Assembly (NCBI GenBank): GCA_044225675.1
Contig: JBGAIH010000030.1
Location: forward strand, 1 to 64,000
DNA from: JACMQX01 sp044225675
GTDB lineage: Bacteria; Pseudomonadota; Gammaproteobacteria; Burkholderiales; Burkholderiaceae_C
Direction: 5' to 3'
Length of the DNA: 64,000 nucleotides
Numbering within the stretch: position 1 is the first letter of the stretch; every line of letters starts with the position of its first letter. Positions 34,556 through 43,060 of the stretch are shown here, piece after piece. The position numbers and the translations under genes are program-made. The notes below the pieces were generated by a model. That model worked only from the letters and a program-made list of their open reading frames with translations. It did not search any database and was not told where the DNA came from.

Positions 34556-34978
34556 TCAGATTTTTTCGACAATCAGCCGGTTGCCCGACACCTCGCGCAC
34601 GCGGTGCGCGCCGGGAAGATGCGCTCCGTCGCTCGCCACTACCGTCCAGCTGGCGCCACGGTAGCGCACCGTCGCCGTGCCATCGGCCTTCCACGAATCG
34701 ACCTGGACCGTCTCGCCGATGTCGAGGTTGACGTCGCGGTTCGCGGTCGCAGGCAGATCGGCAGGCCGGCGCGAGCGCAGGACGTGCCAGCCGCCCACCG
34801 TGCCGGCACTGACCGCTGCCGCCACGAGCATCTGCATGACCATGCCAAATCCGAGATGGGCTGCGATGGCCCCGGCGGCCAGGCCGATGGCGAGCATCAG
34901 CAGGTAGAACGTTCCGGTGACCAGTTCCACCGCCACGGCCACCCCGGCCAGCACCCACCAGATTGTTGATTCAGCCAT
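34556..34978 (-). CDS. NfeD-family membrane partner of the SPFH protein
   Basis: A 140-residue short NfeD protein: two to three transmembrane helices (MAESTIWWVLAGVAVAVELVTGTFYLLMLAIGLAAGAIAAHL and a further one) followed by a C-terminal OB-fold (DVNLDIGETVQVDSWKADGTATVRYRGASWTVVASDG). Its stop is 17 nt before the SPFH start. It lies divergent from the decarboxylase gene across a 132-bp gap. Confidence 0.9.
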   Translation of the reverse strand: MAESTIWWVLAGVAVAVELVTGTFYLLMLAIGLAAGAIAAHLGFGMVMQMLVAAAVSAGTVGGWHVLRSRRPADLPATANRDVNLDIGETVQVDSWKADGTATVRYRGASWTVVASDGAHLPGAHRVREVSGNRLIVEKI

Positions 34979-35110
34979 CGGCACCTCCTGTTGTTGTGTG
35001 TAGCGCACATTTTGGGTCAAAACCGCAACCACACCGAAAAAGGACTTGGGTAATTCCTTACACTTCGCGCCTGTTTCGCATTTTTCGCCGTCGCCGGCGG
35101 AGGTCCTCTC

Positions 35111-37396
35111 ATGAAATTCCGCTTCCCCATCGTCATCATCGACGAGGACTTCCGCTCCGAGAACACCTCGGGCCTGGGCATCCGGGCGCTGGCCCAGGCG
35201 ATCGAGGCCGAGGGCTTCGAGATCCTGGGCGTGACGAGCTACGGCGACCTGTCGCAGTTCGCGCAGCAGCAAAGCCGCGCCAGCGCGTTCATCCTGTCGA
35301 TCGACGATGAGGAATTCAGCATCGCGAGCGCATCCAACGGCGACCCGGCCGACCTGGATCCGGCGGTGCTCAATCTGCGCAGCTTCATCGAGGAAGTGCG
35401 CCGCAAGAACCTGGACGTGCCGATCTACGTCTATGGCGAGACCAAGACCTCGCGCCACATCCCCAACGACATCCTGCGCGAGCTGCACGGCTTCATCCAC
35501 ATGTTCGAGGACACACCGGAGTTCGTGGCGCGCCACATCATCCGCGAGGCCAAGAGCTACCTCGAAGGCATCCAGCCGCCGTTCTTCCGCGAGCTGGTCG
35601 ACTACGCGCAGGACGGCTCGTACAGCTGGCACTGCCCGGGCCACTCGGGCGGTGTGGCCTTTCTCAAGACCCCGATCGGCCAGATGTTCCACCAGTTCTT
35701 CGGCGAGAACATGCTGCGCGCCGACGTCTGCAACGCGGTGGAGGAACTGGGCCAGCTGCTCGACCACACGGGTCCGGTGGCCGAGAGCGAGAAGAACGCC
35801 GCGCGCATTTTCAATGCCGACCATTGCTTCTTCGTGACCAACGGCACGAGCACGTCCAACAAGATGGTGTGGCACCACACGGTGGCCCCGGGCGACGTGG
35901 TGGTGGTGGACCGCAACTGCCACAAGTCGATCCTGCACGCGATCATCATGACCGGGGCGATTCCGGTGTTCATGAAGCCCACGCGCAACCACTTCGGCAT
36001 CATCGGCCCGATCCCGCAGAGCGAGTTCGAGCCGGCGGCGATCAAGGAGAAGATCCGCGCCAATCCGCTGCTCAAGCACGTGGATGCCGACAAGGTCAAG
36101 CCGCGCGTCATGACGCTGACACAGTCCACCTATGACGGCGTGATCTACAACACCGAGACGATCAAGAACATGCTCGACGGCTACGTCGACACGCTGCACT
36201 TCGACGAGGCCTGGCTGCCGCACGCGGCCTTCCACAAGTTCTACGGCCCGTACCACGCGATGGGCAAGAACCGCACCCGGCCGCGCGAGTCGCTGACCTT
36301 TGCCACGCAGTCGACCCACAAGCTGCTGGCCGGCATCAGCCAGGCCAGCCACGTGCTGGTGCAGGACTCGCAGAACCGCAAGCTCGACCGGCACCTGTTC
36401 AACGAGGCCTACCTCATGCACACGTCCACCTCGCCGCAGTACGCGATCATCGCGAGCTGCGACGTGGCGGCAGCCATGATGGAGCCGCCCGGCGGCACCG
36501 CGCTGGTCGAAGAAAGCATCATGGAGGCGCTGGACTTCCGCCGCGCCATGCGCAAGGTGGACGCCGAGTACGGCAAGGACTGGTGGTTCAAGGTCTGGGG
36601 CCCGGACAAGCTGGTGGCCGAAGGCATCGGCCGCGCCGACGACTGGATCATCAAGGGCGAGGCGCGCGCCGCCAAATGGCACGGCTTCGGCAACCTTGCC
36701 GAAGGCTTCAACATGCTGGACCCGATCAAGTCCACCATCGTCACGCCCGGCCTGGACCTCAACGGCAAGTTCGCCAAGACCGGCATTCCGGCGAGCATCG
36801 TGACCAAGTTCCTGGCGGAACACGGCGTGATCGTCGAAAAGACCGGCCTGTACAGCTTCTTCATCATGTTCACCATCGGCATCACGAAGGGCCGCTGGAA
36901 CACGCTGCTGACGGCGCTGCAGCAGTTCAAGGACGACTACGACCGCAACCAGCCGATGTGGCGGGTGCTGCCCGAGTTCTGCAAGGCCCACCCGCGCTAC
37001 GAACGCATGGGCCTGCGCGACCTGTGCCAGCACGTGCATGAGATGTACGCCCGCTACGACATCGCGCGCCTGACGACCGAGATGTACCTGAGCGACCTGA
37101 CGCCGGCGATGAAGCCGAGCGACGCCTACGCCTACATCGCCCACCGCAAGACCGAACGCGTCGAGATCGACCACCTGGAGGGCCGCGTGACGGTCGGTCT
37201 GGTGACGCCGTATCCGCCGGGCATTCCGCTGCTGATCCCGGGCGAGGTCTTCAACCGCAAGATCGTGGACTACCTGAAGTTCTCGCGCGAGTTCAATGCG
37301 CAATGCCCGGGCTTCGAGACCGACATCCACGGCCTCGTCGAGGAGCAGGACGAGAACGGCAAGCTGCGCTATTACGCCGACTGCGTCGCGCGCTGA
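35111..37396 (+). CDS. Inducible-type Arg/Lys/Orn decarboxylase
   Basis: A 761-residue fold-type-I PLP decarboxylase with the N-terminal response-regulator-like wing domain (MKFRFPIVIIDEDFRSENTSGLGIRALAQAIEAEGFEILGV), the PLP domain (HFDEAWLPHAAFHKFYGPYHAMG and Schiff-base Lys404 in TFATQSTHKLLAGIS) and the C-terminal domain. Similar proteins in E. coli (AdiA, LdcC, SpeF) consume protons and make polyamines. Its own substrate among Arg, Lys and Orn cannot be fixed by eye. No amino-acid/polyamine antiporter gene is adjacent. A SD GGAGG precedes the start. Confidence 0.9.
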   Translation: MKFRFPIVIIDEDFRSENTSGLGIRALAQAIEAEGFEILGVTSYGDLSQFAQQQSRASAFILSIDDEEFSIASASNGDPADLDPAVLNLRSFIEEVRRKNLDVPIYVYGETKTSRHIPNDILRELHGFIHMFEDTPEFVARHIIREAKSYLEGIQPPFFRELVDYAQDGSYSWHCPGHSGGVAFLKTPIGQMFHQFFGENMLRADVCNAVEELGQLLDHTGPVAESEKNAARIFNADHCFFVTNGTSTSNKMVWHHTVAPGDVVVVDRNCHKSILHAIIMTGAIPVFMKPTRNHFGIIGPIPQSEFEPAAIKEKIRANPLLKHVDADKVKPRVMTLTQSTYDGVIYNTETIKNMLDGYVDTLHFDEAWLPHAAFHKFYGPYHAMGKNRTRPRESLTFATQSTHKLLAGISQASHVLVQDSQNRKLDRHLFNEAYLMHTSTSPQYAIIASCDVAAAMMEPPGGTALVEESIMEALDFRRAMRKVDAEYGKDWWFKVWGPDKLVAEGIGRADDWIIKGEARAAKWHGFGNLAEGFNMLDPIKSTIVTPGLDLNGKFAKTGIPASIVTKFLAEHGVIVEKTGLYSFFIMFTIGITKGRWNTLLTALQQFKDDYDRNQPMWRVLPEFCKAHPRYERMGLRDLCQHVHEMYARYDIARLTTEMYLSDLTPAMKPSDAYAYIAHRKTERVEIDHLEGRVTVGLVTPYPPGIPLLIPGEVFNRKIVDYLKFSREFNAQCPGFETDIHGLVEEQDENGKLRYYADCVAR

Positions 37397-37404
37397 CGCG
37401 GCAT

Positions 37405-37475
37405 TGGGGCGCCATTGGGGCGCCATTGGGGCGCCATTGGGGCGCCATTGGGGCGCCATTGGGGCGCCATTGGGG
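37405..37475. repeat. 11-bp perfect tandem repeat
   Basis: TGGGGCGCCAT is repeated six times with no error at 37405-37470, followed by a partial copy TGGGG to 37475. GGCGCC within each unit is palindromic. It begins 9 nt after the decarboxylase stop codon and lies about 200 bp ahead of the fasciclin gene. Because the unit is 11 bp, copy-number changes would shift helical phasing by about one turn. Confidence 0.95.
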
Positions 37476-37621
37476 TGGCCGGGGGCGGCCTCGGAGCCGC
37501 GTGCCGGCCCGGCGTGGCCTCGCGTGGCAGCCTCACGCAGGCCGCGTGAGAACGGATTCAATCACCGGCCCAGCAGGGGGCCTTTGCACGGCCCTGCATC
37601 CGGCGGCGGGACGGGGCCGTA

Positions 37622-37661
37622 CTTGGAAGGTCGCAGCCATTTTGCTCGATCAACTTCCAAG
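37622..37661 (+). promoter_or_regulatory. Inverted repeat masking the fasciclin ribosome binding site
   Basis: CTTGGAAG at 37622-37629 is the reverse complement of CTTCCAAG at 37654-37661, whose last bases merge into the Shine-Dalgarno AAGGAG (37659-37664) of the gene starting at 37672. Folding would partly hide the ribosome binding site. Confidence 0.45.
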
Positions 37662-37671
37662 GAGCCAACTC

Positions 37672-38223
37672 ATGACCCGTCTCAACATCCGTCGCGCCGC
37701 CATCGGTGCCGCCATCGCGTTCTCGGCCGCCACGTCCTTCGCCCAGGTGATGGTGGGCGGCGCGCCCATGTTCGCCAACAAGGACATCGTCGACAACGCC
37801 GTCAATTCGAAGGACCACACGACGCTGGTGGCCGCCGTCAAGGCCGCGGGTCTGGTGGACACGCTCAAGGGCACCGGCCCGTTCACCGTGTTCGCGCCGA
37901 CCAATGCCGCCTTTGCCGCGCTGCCGGCCGGCACCGTGGATACGCTGCTCAAGCCCGAGAACAAGGGCACGCTGACCACCGTGCTGACCTACCACGTGGT
38001 GCCGGGCAAGTGGGATGCCGCCGCCATCAGCAAGATGATTGCCGACGGCAAGGGCATGGCCTCGATCAAGACCGTGTCGGGCGGCACGCTGGTGGCCAAG
38101 TCCTCGGGTGGCAAGGTCACCGTGACGGATGAAAAGGGCGGCGTTGCCACCGTGACGATCGCCGACGTCTACCAGTCCAATGGCGTGATCCACGTCATTG
38201 ACAAGGTGCTGCTGCCCAAGTGA
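37672..38223 (+). CDS. Secreted fasciclin (FAS1) domain protein
   Basis: A 183-residue protein with a signal peptide (residues 1-25, ending AATSFAQ) and one FAS1 domain. The H1 and H2 motifs are visible: GPFTVFAPTNAAFAALPAGTVDTLL and VTIADVYQSNGVIHVIDKVLLP. FAS1 proteins act in adhesion or as ligand-binding modules at the surface. The ATG at 37672 is favoured by AAGGAG and the signal peptide; longer open frames upstream run through the tandem repeat. A terminator shared with fabI follows. Confidence 0.9.
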   Translation: MTRLNIRRAAIGAAIAFSAATSFAQVMVGGAPMFANKDIVDNAVNSKDHTTLVAAVKAAGLVDTLKGTGPFTVFAPTNAAFAALPAGTVDTLLKPENKGTLTTVLTYHVVPGKWDAAAISKMIADGKGMASIKTVSGGTLVAKSSGGKVTVTDEKGGVATVTIADVYQSNGVIHVIDKVLLPK

Positions 38224-38247
38224 TGGCGCACGCGCCTAACTGAAAAA

Positions 38248-38272
38248 AAAGAGCCGGCAAGTCCGGCTCTTT
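38248..38272. terminator. Bidirectional terminator between fasciclin gene and fabI
   Basis: AAAGAGCCGG (38248-38257), loop CAAGT, CCGGCTCTTT (38263-38272). The A-run upstream supplies U residues on the minus strand, so it serves the convergent fabI as well. Confidence 0.85.
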
Positions 38273-38307
38273 CGGGCCCTGCGTGGAGGGCGTGCCTGCT
38301 GCGAGGC

Positions 38308-39102
38308 TCAGGCCGCTGCAGGCTCCGCGATGCCCCCGACCACGTGGCTGAAGCCGCCATCCACATAGGTGATCTCGGCCGACACGCCGCCGGCCAGGTC
38401 GCTCATGAGGAAGGCGGCTACGTTGCCGACGTCCTCGATCGTCACGTTGCGGCGGATCGGCGAGTTCTCGGCCACCACCGACAGGATCTTGCCGAAGCCC
38501 TTGATGCCGCTGGCCGCCAGCGTCTTGATGGGGCCGGCGCTGATGCCGTTGACGCGCATGCCGCGCGGGCCGAGCGACTCGGCCAGGTAGCGCACCGACG
38601 CCTCCAGAGAGGCCTTGGCCAGGCCCATGGTGTTGTAGTTGGGCACGGTCCGCACGGCGCCGAGGTAGGTCAGCGTCAGCAGCGCGGACTTGTCGTTGAG
38701 GTAGGGCAGGGCGGCCTTGGCCATCGCCGGGAAGCTGTAGGCGCTGATGTCGTGCGCGATCTTGAAGGCCTCGCGGCTCAGCCCGTCGAGGAAGTCGCCT
38801 GCAATGGCCTCGCGCGGCGCATAGCCGATGCTGTGCACAAAGCCGTCGAACGTCGGCCAGGCCTGCGACAGGTCGGCAAACAGCCGGGCGATCTGCGCGT
38901 CGTCGCCGACGTCGCAGTCGAACACGAGGGTGGAGCCGAAGTCGGCGGCAAATTCGGTGATCCGGTCCTTGAAGCGCTCGCCCACGTAACTGAAGGCCAG
39001 TTCGGCGCCCTGCTCATGGCAGGCCTTGGCAATGCCGTAGGCAATCGAGCGATTCGACAGCACGCCCGTGATCAACAATTTTTTGCCTGCAAGAAAACCC
39101 AT
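38308..39102 (-). CDS. fabI: Enoyl-ACP reductase (NADH)
   Basis: A 264-residue short-chain-dehydrogenase-like enzyme that reduces trans-2-enoyl-ACP in fatty acid elongation; the target of triclosan in other species. Active-site residues match E. coli numbering exactly: Tyr146, Tyr156 and Lys163 in TYLGAVRTVPNYNTMGLAKAS. The NAD loop GVLSNRSIAYGIAK is at 13-26. The start at 39102 gives the family MGFLAGKKLLITG; an upstream in-frame ATG at 39141 is in the divergent yejA area. It is divergent from yejA, 37 bp apart. Confidence 0.95.
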   Translation of the reverse strand: MGFLAGKKLLITGVLSNRSIAYGIAKACHEQGAELAFSYVGERFKDRITEFAADFGSTLVFDCDVGDDAQIARLFADLSQAWPTFDGFVHSIGYAPREAIAGDFLDGLSREAFKIAHDISAYSFPAMAKAALPYLNDKSALLTLTYLGAVRTVPNYNTMGLAKASLEASVRYLAESLGPRGMRVNGISAGPIKTLAASGIKGFGKILSVVAENSPIRRNVTIEDVGNVAAFLMSDLAGGVSAEITYVDGGFSHVVGGIAEPAAA

Positions 39103-39139
39103 GTGACAGTCTCCGCGAAAAATCTTGCAGAATTGTCGC

Positions 39140-40942
39140 ATGCGAATTCTGCTGGCCTGCCTGCTGTTGGGAGCGTCGTTGCCGACCTGGGCCGCGCATG
39201 GCTATGCACTGTGGGGCGATCTGAAATACCCGCCCGGCTTTGCGAACTTCGACTACGTCAACCCCGCAGCGCCGAAGGGCGGCGAGTTGCGGCTGGTGAG
39301 CAACCTGCGGGTGTCCACGTTCGACAAATACAACCCCTTCACGATGAAGGGGAATGCGCCGGCCTATCTGTCGGGCCTGCTGTTCGACTCGCTGCTGTCG
39401 GGCGCGCTCGACGAGATCGGCTCGGGCTACGGTCTGCTCGCCGAGGACGTGGAGGTGGCGCCTGACGGGCTGAGCGCGACCTTCCGCCTGCGGCGCGAGG
39501 CGCGCTTTCACAATGGCGACCCGGTGCTGGCGGCCGACGTGAAGCACAGCTTCGACACGCTGATGGGCAAGTTCACCTCGCCCGCCTACAAGACCCTGCT
39601 GGAGGACGTGGCCGGGCTAGACGTCATCGACGAGCGCACGGTGCGCTACCGCTTCAAGAAGGCCAACCGTGAGATGCCGCTCACGGTCGGCGGCCTGCCG
39701 GTGTTCAGCCGCAAGTGGGGCCTGGAGAACGGCAAGCCCAAGCCCTTCGACCAGGTCGTGATGGACATCCCGATCGGCAGCGGGCCGTATCGCATCGGCC
39801 CGGTCAATTTCGGCAAGGACATCACCTACGTGCGCGACCCGGGCTACTGGGCGCGCGACCTGAACGTGCGGCGCGGCACCGCCAACTTCGACCGCATCAC
39901 CGTCCGGATCTACAAGGACAACACCGCGCGCCTGGAGGCCTTGAAGGCCGGCGAGTTCGACCTGATGCGTTTCTTCTCGGCCGGCGACTGGGCGCGTCGC
40001 GTCAAGGGCAAGCGCTTCGACAGCGGGGAACTGGTCAAGGGCGAGTTCCGCCACAAGCTGCCGTCGGGCTTCCAGAGCTATGTGCTCAACACCCGCCGCG
40101 ACAAGCTCAAGGACGTGCGGGTGCGCGAGGCCATGGGCCTGGCGATGGACTTCGAGTACATGAACCGCCAGATGTTCTACGGCTCGTACCAGCGGGTCAA
40201 CGGGCTGTTTGGCAACACAGCCTGCGAGGCCCAGGGCATGCCCAGCCCGCAGGAGCTGGCGCTGCTGGAGCCGTGGCGCGGCAAGATTCCGGACGCTGCC
40301 TTCGGCCCGATGACCACGCCCCCGCGGACCGACGGCAATTCCTCGCTGCGCGACAACCTGCGCAAGGCACGCGAACTGCTGCGCCAGGCGGGCTGGGAGG
40401 TTCAGGGTGGCGTGCTGCGCAATGCCAAAGGCGAAGCCTTCACGCTGGAATACATGGACACGAATGACGGCGGCCAGCGCGTGGTCAGCCCCTGGATGCG
40501 CAACCTCGAGAAGCTGGGCATCCGCCTGAGCTTTCGCGCGGTGGACTTCGCCCTGTACCAGCAACGGCTGCAGAAGTTCGACTTCGACATCGCCACGCTG
40601 GCCTATGGCGGCTCCCACACGCCGGGCCAGGAGTATGCCGACCTGTTCGGCAGCAAGGCGGCGGACCAGGAAGACTCGGGCAACCTCGCGGGCGTGAAGA
40701 GCCCGGCGGTGGACGCGCTGATCAGCGCCATGACCGGTGCATCGACGCGGGAGCAGCTCCTGCCGGCCTGCCGCGCGCTCGAACGCGTGATCGCGCACAG
40801 CCACTACATGATCCCGCAGTGGACGGCCGGGACGCACCGCATCGCCTACAACGCCTGGCGCCTGGCCAAGCCGGCGACCATGCCGCCCTACGCGCAGAGC
40901 GAGTCCTGGGCCATCGACACCTGGTGGTCCGCGAAGAGGTAA
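39140..40942 (+). CDS. yejA: Peptide ABC transporter receptor (YejA-like)
   Basis: A 600-residue periplasmic receptor of the DppA/OppA class, YejA branch. Signal peptide at residues 1-18 (MRILLACLLLGASLPTWA). Marks: HGYALWGDLKYPPGFANFDYVNPAAPKGGELRL, HNGDPVLAADVKHSFDTL, and TLAYGGSHTPGQEYADLFGSK near the end. Relatives bind oligopeptides, including peptide-nucleotide microcin C. It starts the yejABEF operon. The start at 39140 is preferred because the first five residues of the longer frame disturb the signal peptide. Confidence 0.9.
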   Translation: MRILLACLLLGASLPTWAAHGYALWGDLKYPPGFANFDYVNPAAPKGGELRLVSNLRVSTFDKYNPFTMKGNAPAYLSGLLFDSLLSGALDEIGSGYGLLAEDVEVAPDGLSATFRLRREARFHNGDPVLAADVKHSFDTLMGKFTSPAYKTLLEDVAGLDVIDERTVRYRFKKANREMPLTVGGLPVFSRKWGLENGKPKPFDQVVMDIPIGSGPYRIGPVNFGKDITYVRDPGYWARDLNVRRGTANFDRITVRIYKDNTARLEALKAGEFDLMRFFSAGDWARRVKGKRFDSGELVKGEFRHKLPSGFQSYVLNTRRDKLKDVRVREAMGLAMDFEYMNRQMFYGSYQRVNGLFGNTACEAQGMPSPQELALLEPWRGKIPDAAFGPMTTPPRTDGNSSLRDNLRKARELLRQAGWEVQGGVLRNAKGEAFTLEYMDTNDGGQRVVSPWMRNLEKLGIRLSFRAVDFALYQQRLQKFDFDIATLAYGGSHTPGQEYADLFGSKAADQEDSGNLAGVKSPAVDALISAMTGASTREQLLPACRALERVIAHSHYMIPQWTAGTHRIAYNAWRLAKPATMPPYAQSESWAIDTWWSAKR

Positions 40943-40947
40943 AGCCC

Positions 40948-41976
40948 ATGGCCCTGTACATACTCAAGCGCCTGCTGCTGCTGCTGCCGACCCTGCTGGG
41001 CGTGCTGCTGGTGACCTTCGTCGTCACGCAGTTCGTCCCGGGAGGGCCGGTCGAGCAGTACATCGCCGAGGCGCGCGCGGCCGGCGGCGGCGTGGTGGAG
41101 GGGGGCGGTGCGGGCTATCGCGGCCGGCAGGGCGTGGACCCCAAGCGGATCGAGCAGATCAAGGCCCTCTACGGCTTCGACAAGCCGCCGACGGAGCGCT
41201 TCTTCATGATGCTCGGGCAGTACGCCCGATTCGATCTGGGCACGAGCTTCTTCCAGAACAAGGCGGTCTGGCAGCTGATCCGCGAGAAGCTGCCGGTGTC
41301 CATCAGCCTGGGCCTGTGGACCTTCTTCATCAGTTACCTGATCGCGGTACCGCTGGGCGTTGCCAAGGCGGTGCGCGCCGGTTCGAGGTTCGACCTGGTC
41401 ACGACGCTGCTGGTGCTGGTGGGCTATGCCATCCCGGGCTTCGTGCTGGGCGTGGCGCTGCTCGTGGTGTTCGGCGGGCAGCTCGAATGGTTTCCCCTGC
41501 GCGGGCTCACGTCGAGCAACTGGGCCGAGCTGAGCCTGCTCGGCAAGGTGACCGACTACCTCTGGCACATCACGCTGCCGGTGACCGCGATGGTGCTGGG
41601 CAGTTTCGCCGTCACCACCATGCTGACCAAGAACTCGTTCCTGGAGGAAATCCGCAAGCAGTACGTCCTGACCGCGCGGGCCAAGGGCCTGGCGGAGCGG
41701 CAGGTGCTGTGGAAGCACATCCTGCGCAACGCGCTGATGCCGATCATCGCGGGCTTCCCGGCGGCCTTCCTGGGCGCGTTCTTCACCGGCGCGCTGCTGA
41801 TCGAGACCCTGTTCTCGCTCGACGGGCTGGGCCTGCTGAGCTATGAAAGCGTCATTCGGCGCGACTATCCCGTGGTGCTGGGCACGCTCTACATCTTCAC
41901 GCTGCTGGGTCTGCTCACCAAGCTGATCAGCGATCTCTGTTACGTCCTGGTGGATCCCCGTGTCCGGTTCGACTGA
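40948..41976 (+). CDS. yejB: Peptide ABC transporter permease (YejB-like)
   Basis: A 342-residue permease of the OppB/DppB class. N-terminal helix MALYILKRLLLLLPTLLGVLLVTFVVTQFVPGGPVEQ; a YejB-like insertion around residues 45-60 (AGGGVVEGGGAGY); the EAA-like loop RKQYVLTARAKGLAERQVLWKHILRNALMPIIAGFP. It begins 5 nt after yejA and overlaps yejE by 17 nt. Confidence 0.9.
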   Translation: MALYILKRLLLLLPTLLGVLLVTFVVTQFVPGGPVEQYIAEARAAGGGVVEGGGAGYRGRQGVDPKRIEQIKALYGFDKPPTERFFMMLGQYARFDLGTSFFQNKAVWQLIREKLPVSISLGLWTFFISYLIAVPLGVAKAVRAGSRFDLVTTLLVLVGYAIPGFVLGVALLVVFGGQLEWFPLRGLTSSNWAELSLLGKVTDYLWHITLPVTAMVLGSFAVTTMLTKNSFLEEIRKQYVLTARAKGLAERQVLWKHILRNALMPIIAGFPAAFLGAFFTGALLIETLFSLDGLGLLSYESVIRRDYPVVLGTLYIFTLLGLLTKLISDLCYVLVDPRVRFD

Positions 41977-43060
41977 ATCCCTCCACACTTCCGCCGCCGG
42001 TCCGGCTCCGGTGCCCGTGCCGGCGCCCGTTGCGGTGTCGGTGTCGCCGTCCGCGCGTGCCTGGCGGCGCTTCCGGCGCAACAAGCTGGGCTTTCGCAGC
42101 CTGGTGGTCTTCTGCGTGCTGTTCGGGCTCAGCCTGTTCGCCGAGCTGCTGTCCAACGACAAGCCGCTGGTGGCCCGCTATGACGGCGCGCTGTACTTTC
42201 CGCTGTTCAAGACTTATCCCGAGAGGACGTTCGGCGGCGACTTCGAGACCGCGACGGACTTCCACGACCCGTTCATCCGTGCGCAGCTGGCCCGGGACGG
42301 CAACTGGGCGGTCTTTCCGCCGAACCCGTACGGCCCGAACACGATCAATTACTTCGCGAAGGAGCCCAATCCCTCGCGGCCCACGACCGAGAACCTGTTC
42401 GGCACCGACGACCGCGGCCGCGACCTGCTGGCGCAACTGATCTACGGGTTCCGGCTCAGCGTGCTGTTCGGGCTGGCGCTCACGCTGATCGGCGTGGTGG
42501 TCGGCGTGGTCGCCGGGGCGGTGCAGGGCTACTTTGCAGGCAAGACCGATCTGTTCCTGCAGCGGATCATCGAGATCTGGGACTCGGTGCCCGAGCTGTA
42601 CATGCTGATCATCTTTGCCGCGATCTTCGCGCCGAGCGTGGGCCTGCTGATCGTGCTGCTGAGCCTGTTCGGCTGGATCGGCCTGTCGAGCTACGTGCGG
42701 GCCGAGTTCCTGCGCAACCGGCAGATGGACTACGTCAAGGCGGCGCGGGCCCTGGGCGTGGGCAACGGCCGGATCATGTGGAAGCACATCCTGCCCAACA
42801 GCATGACGCCCATCATCACCTTCCTGCCGTTTCGCATGAGCGCGGCGATTCTGGCGCTCACGTCGCTGGACTTTCTGGGACTGGGCGTTCCGCCCGGCAC
42901 GCCGTCGCTGGGCGAGTTGCTCAGCCAGGGCAAGAACAACATCGATGCCTGGTGGATTTCGCTGTCCACCTTCGGCGTGCTGGTGATGACGCTGCTGCTG
43001 CTGACCTTCATGGGCGACGCGCTGCGCGACGCACTCGATCCGCGAAAGGCCGACCAATGA
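41960..43060 (+). CDS. yejE: Peptide ABC transporter permease (YejE-like)
   Basis: A 366-residue OppC-class permease with a Pro/Val-rich N-terminal tail (residues 10-30) and a periplasmic domain between helices 1 and 2. EAA loop: YVKAARALGVGNGRIMWKHILPNSMTPIITFLPF. The start is GTG at 41960, inside the yejB end. Its stop overlaps the yejF start by four bases (ATGA, 43057-43060). Confidence 0.9.
   Translation: MSGSTESLHTSAAGPAPVPVPAPVAVSVSPSARAWRRFRRNKLGFRSLVVFCVLFGLSLFAELLSNDKPLVARYDGALYFPLFKTYPERTFGGDFETATDFHDPFIRAQLARDGNWAVFPPNPYGPNTINYFAKEPNPSRPTTENLFGTDDRGRDLLAQLIYGFRLSVLFGLALTLIGVVVGVVAGAVQGYFAGKTDLFLQRIIEIWDSVPELYMLIIFAAIFAPSVGLLIVLLSLFGWIGLSSYVRAEFLRNRQMDYVKAARALGVGNGRIMWKHILPNSMTPIITFLPFRMSAAILALTSLDFLGLGVPPGTPSLGELLSQGKNNIDAWWISLSTFGVLVMTLLLLTFMGDALRDALDPRKADQ

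Noticed and set aside
37405..37475. Possible CRISPR array
   Set aside because: Unit is 11 bp with no spacers; it is a simple tandem repeat.
34556..37561. 1001-codon minus-strand frame joining nfeD to antisense decarboxylase
   Set aside because: Only the last 140 codons are a real protein (NfeD); the rest is antisense of the decarboxylase and the 11-bp repeat.
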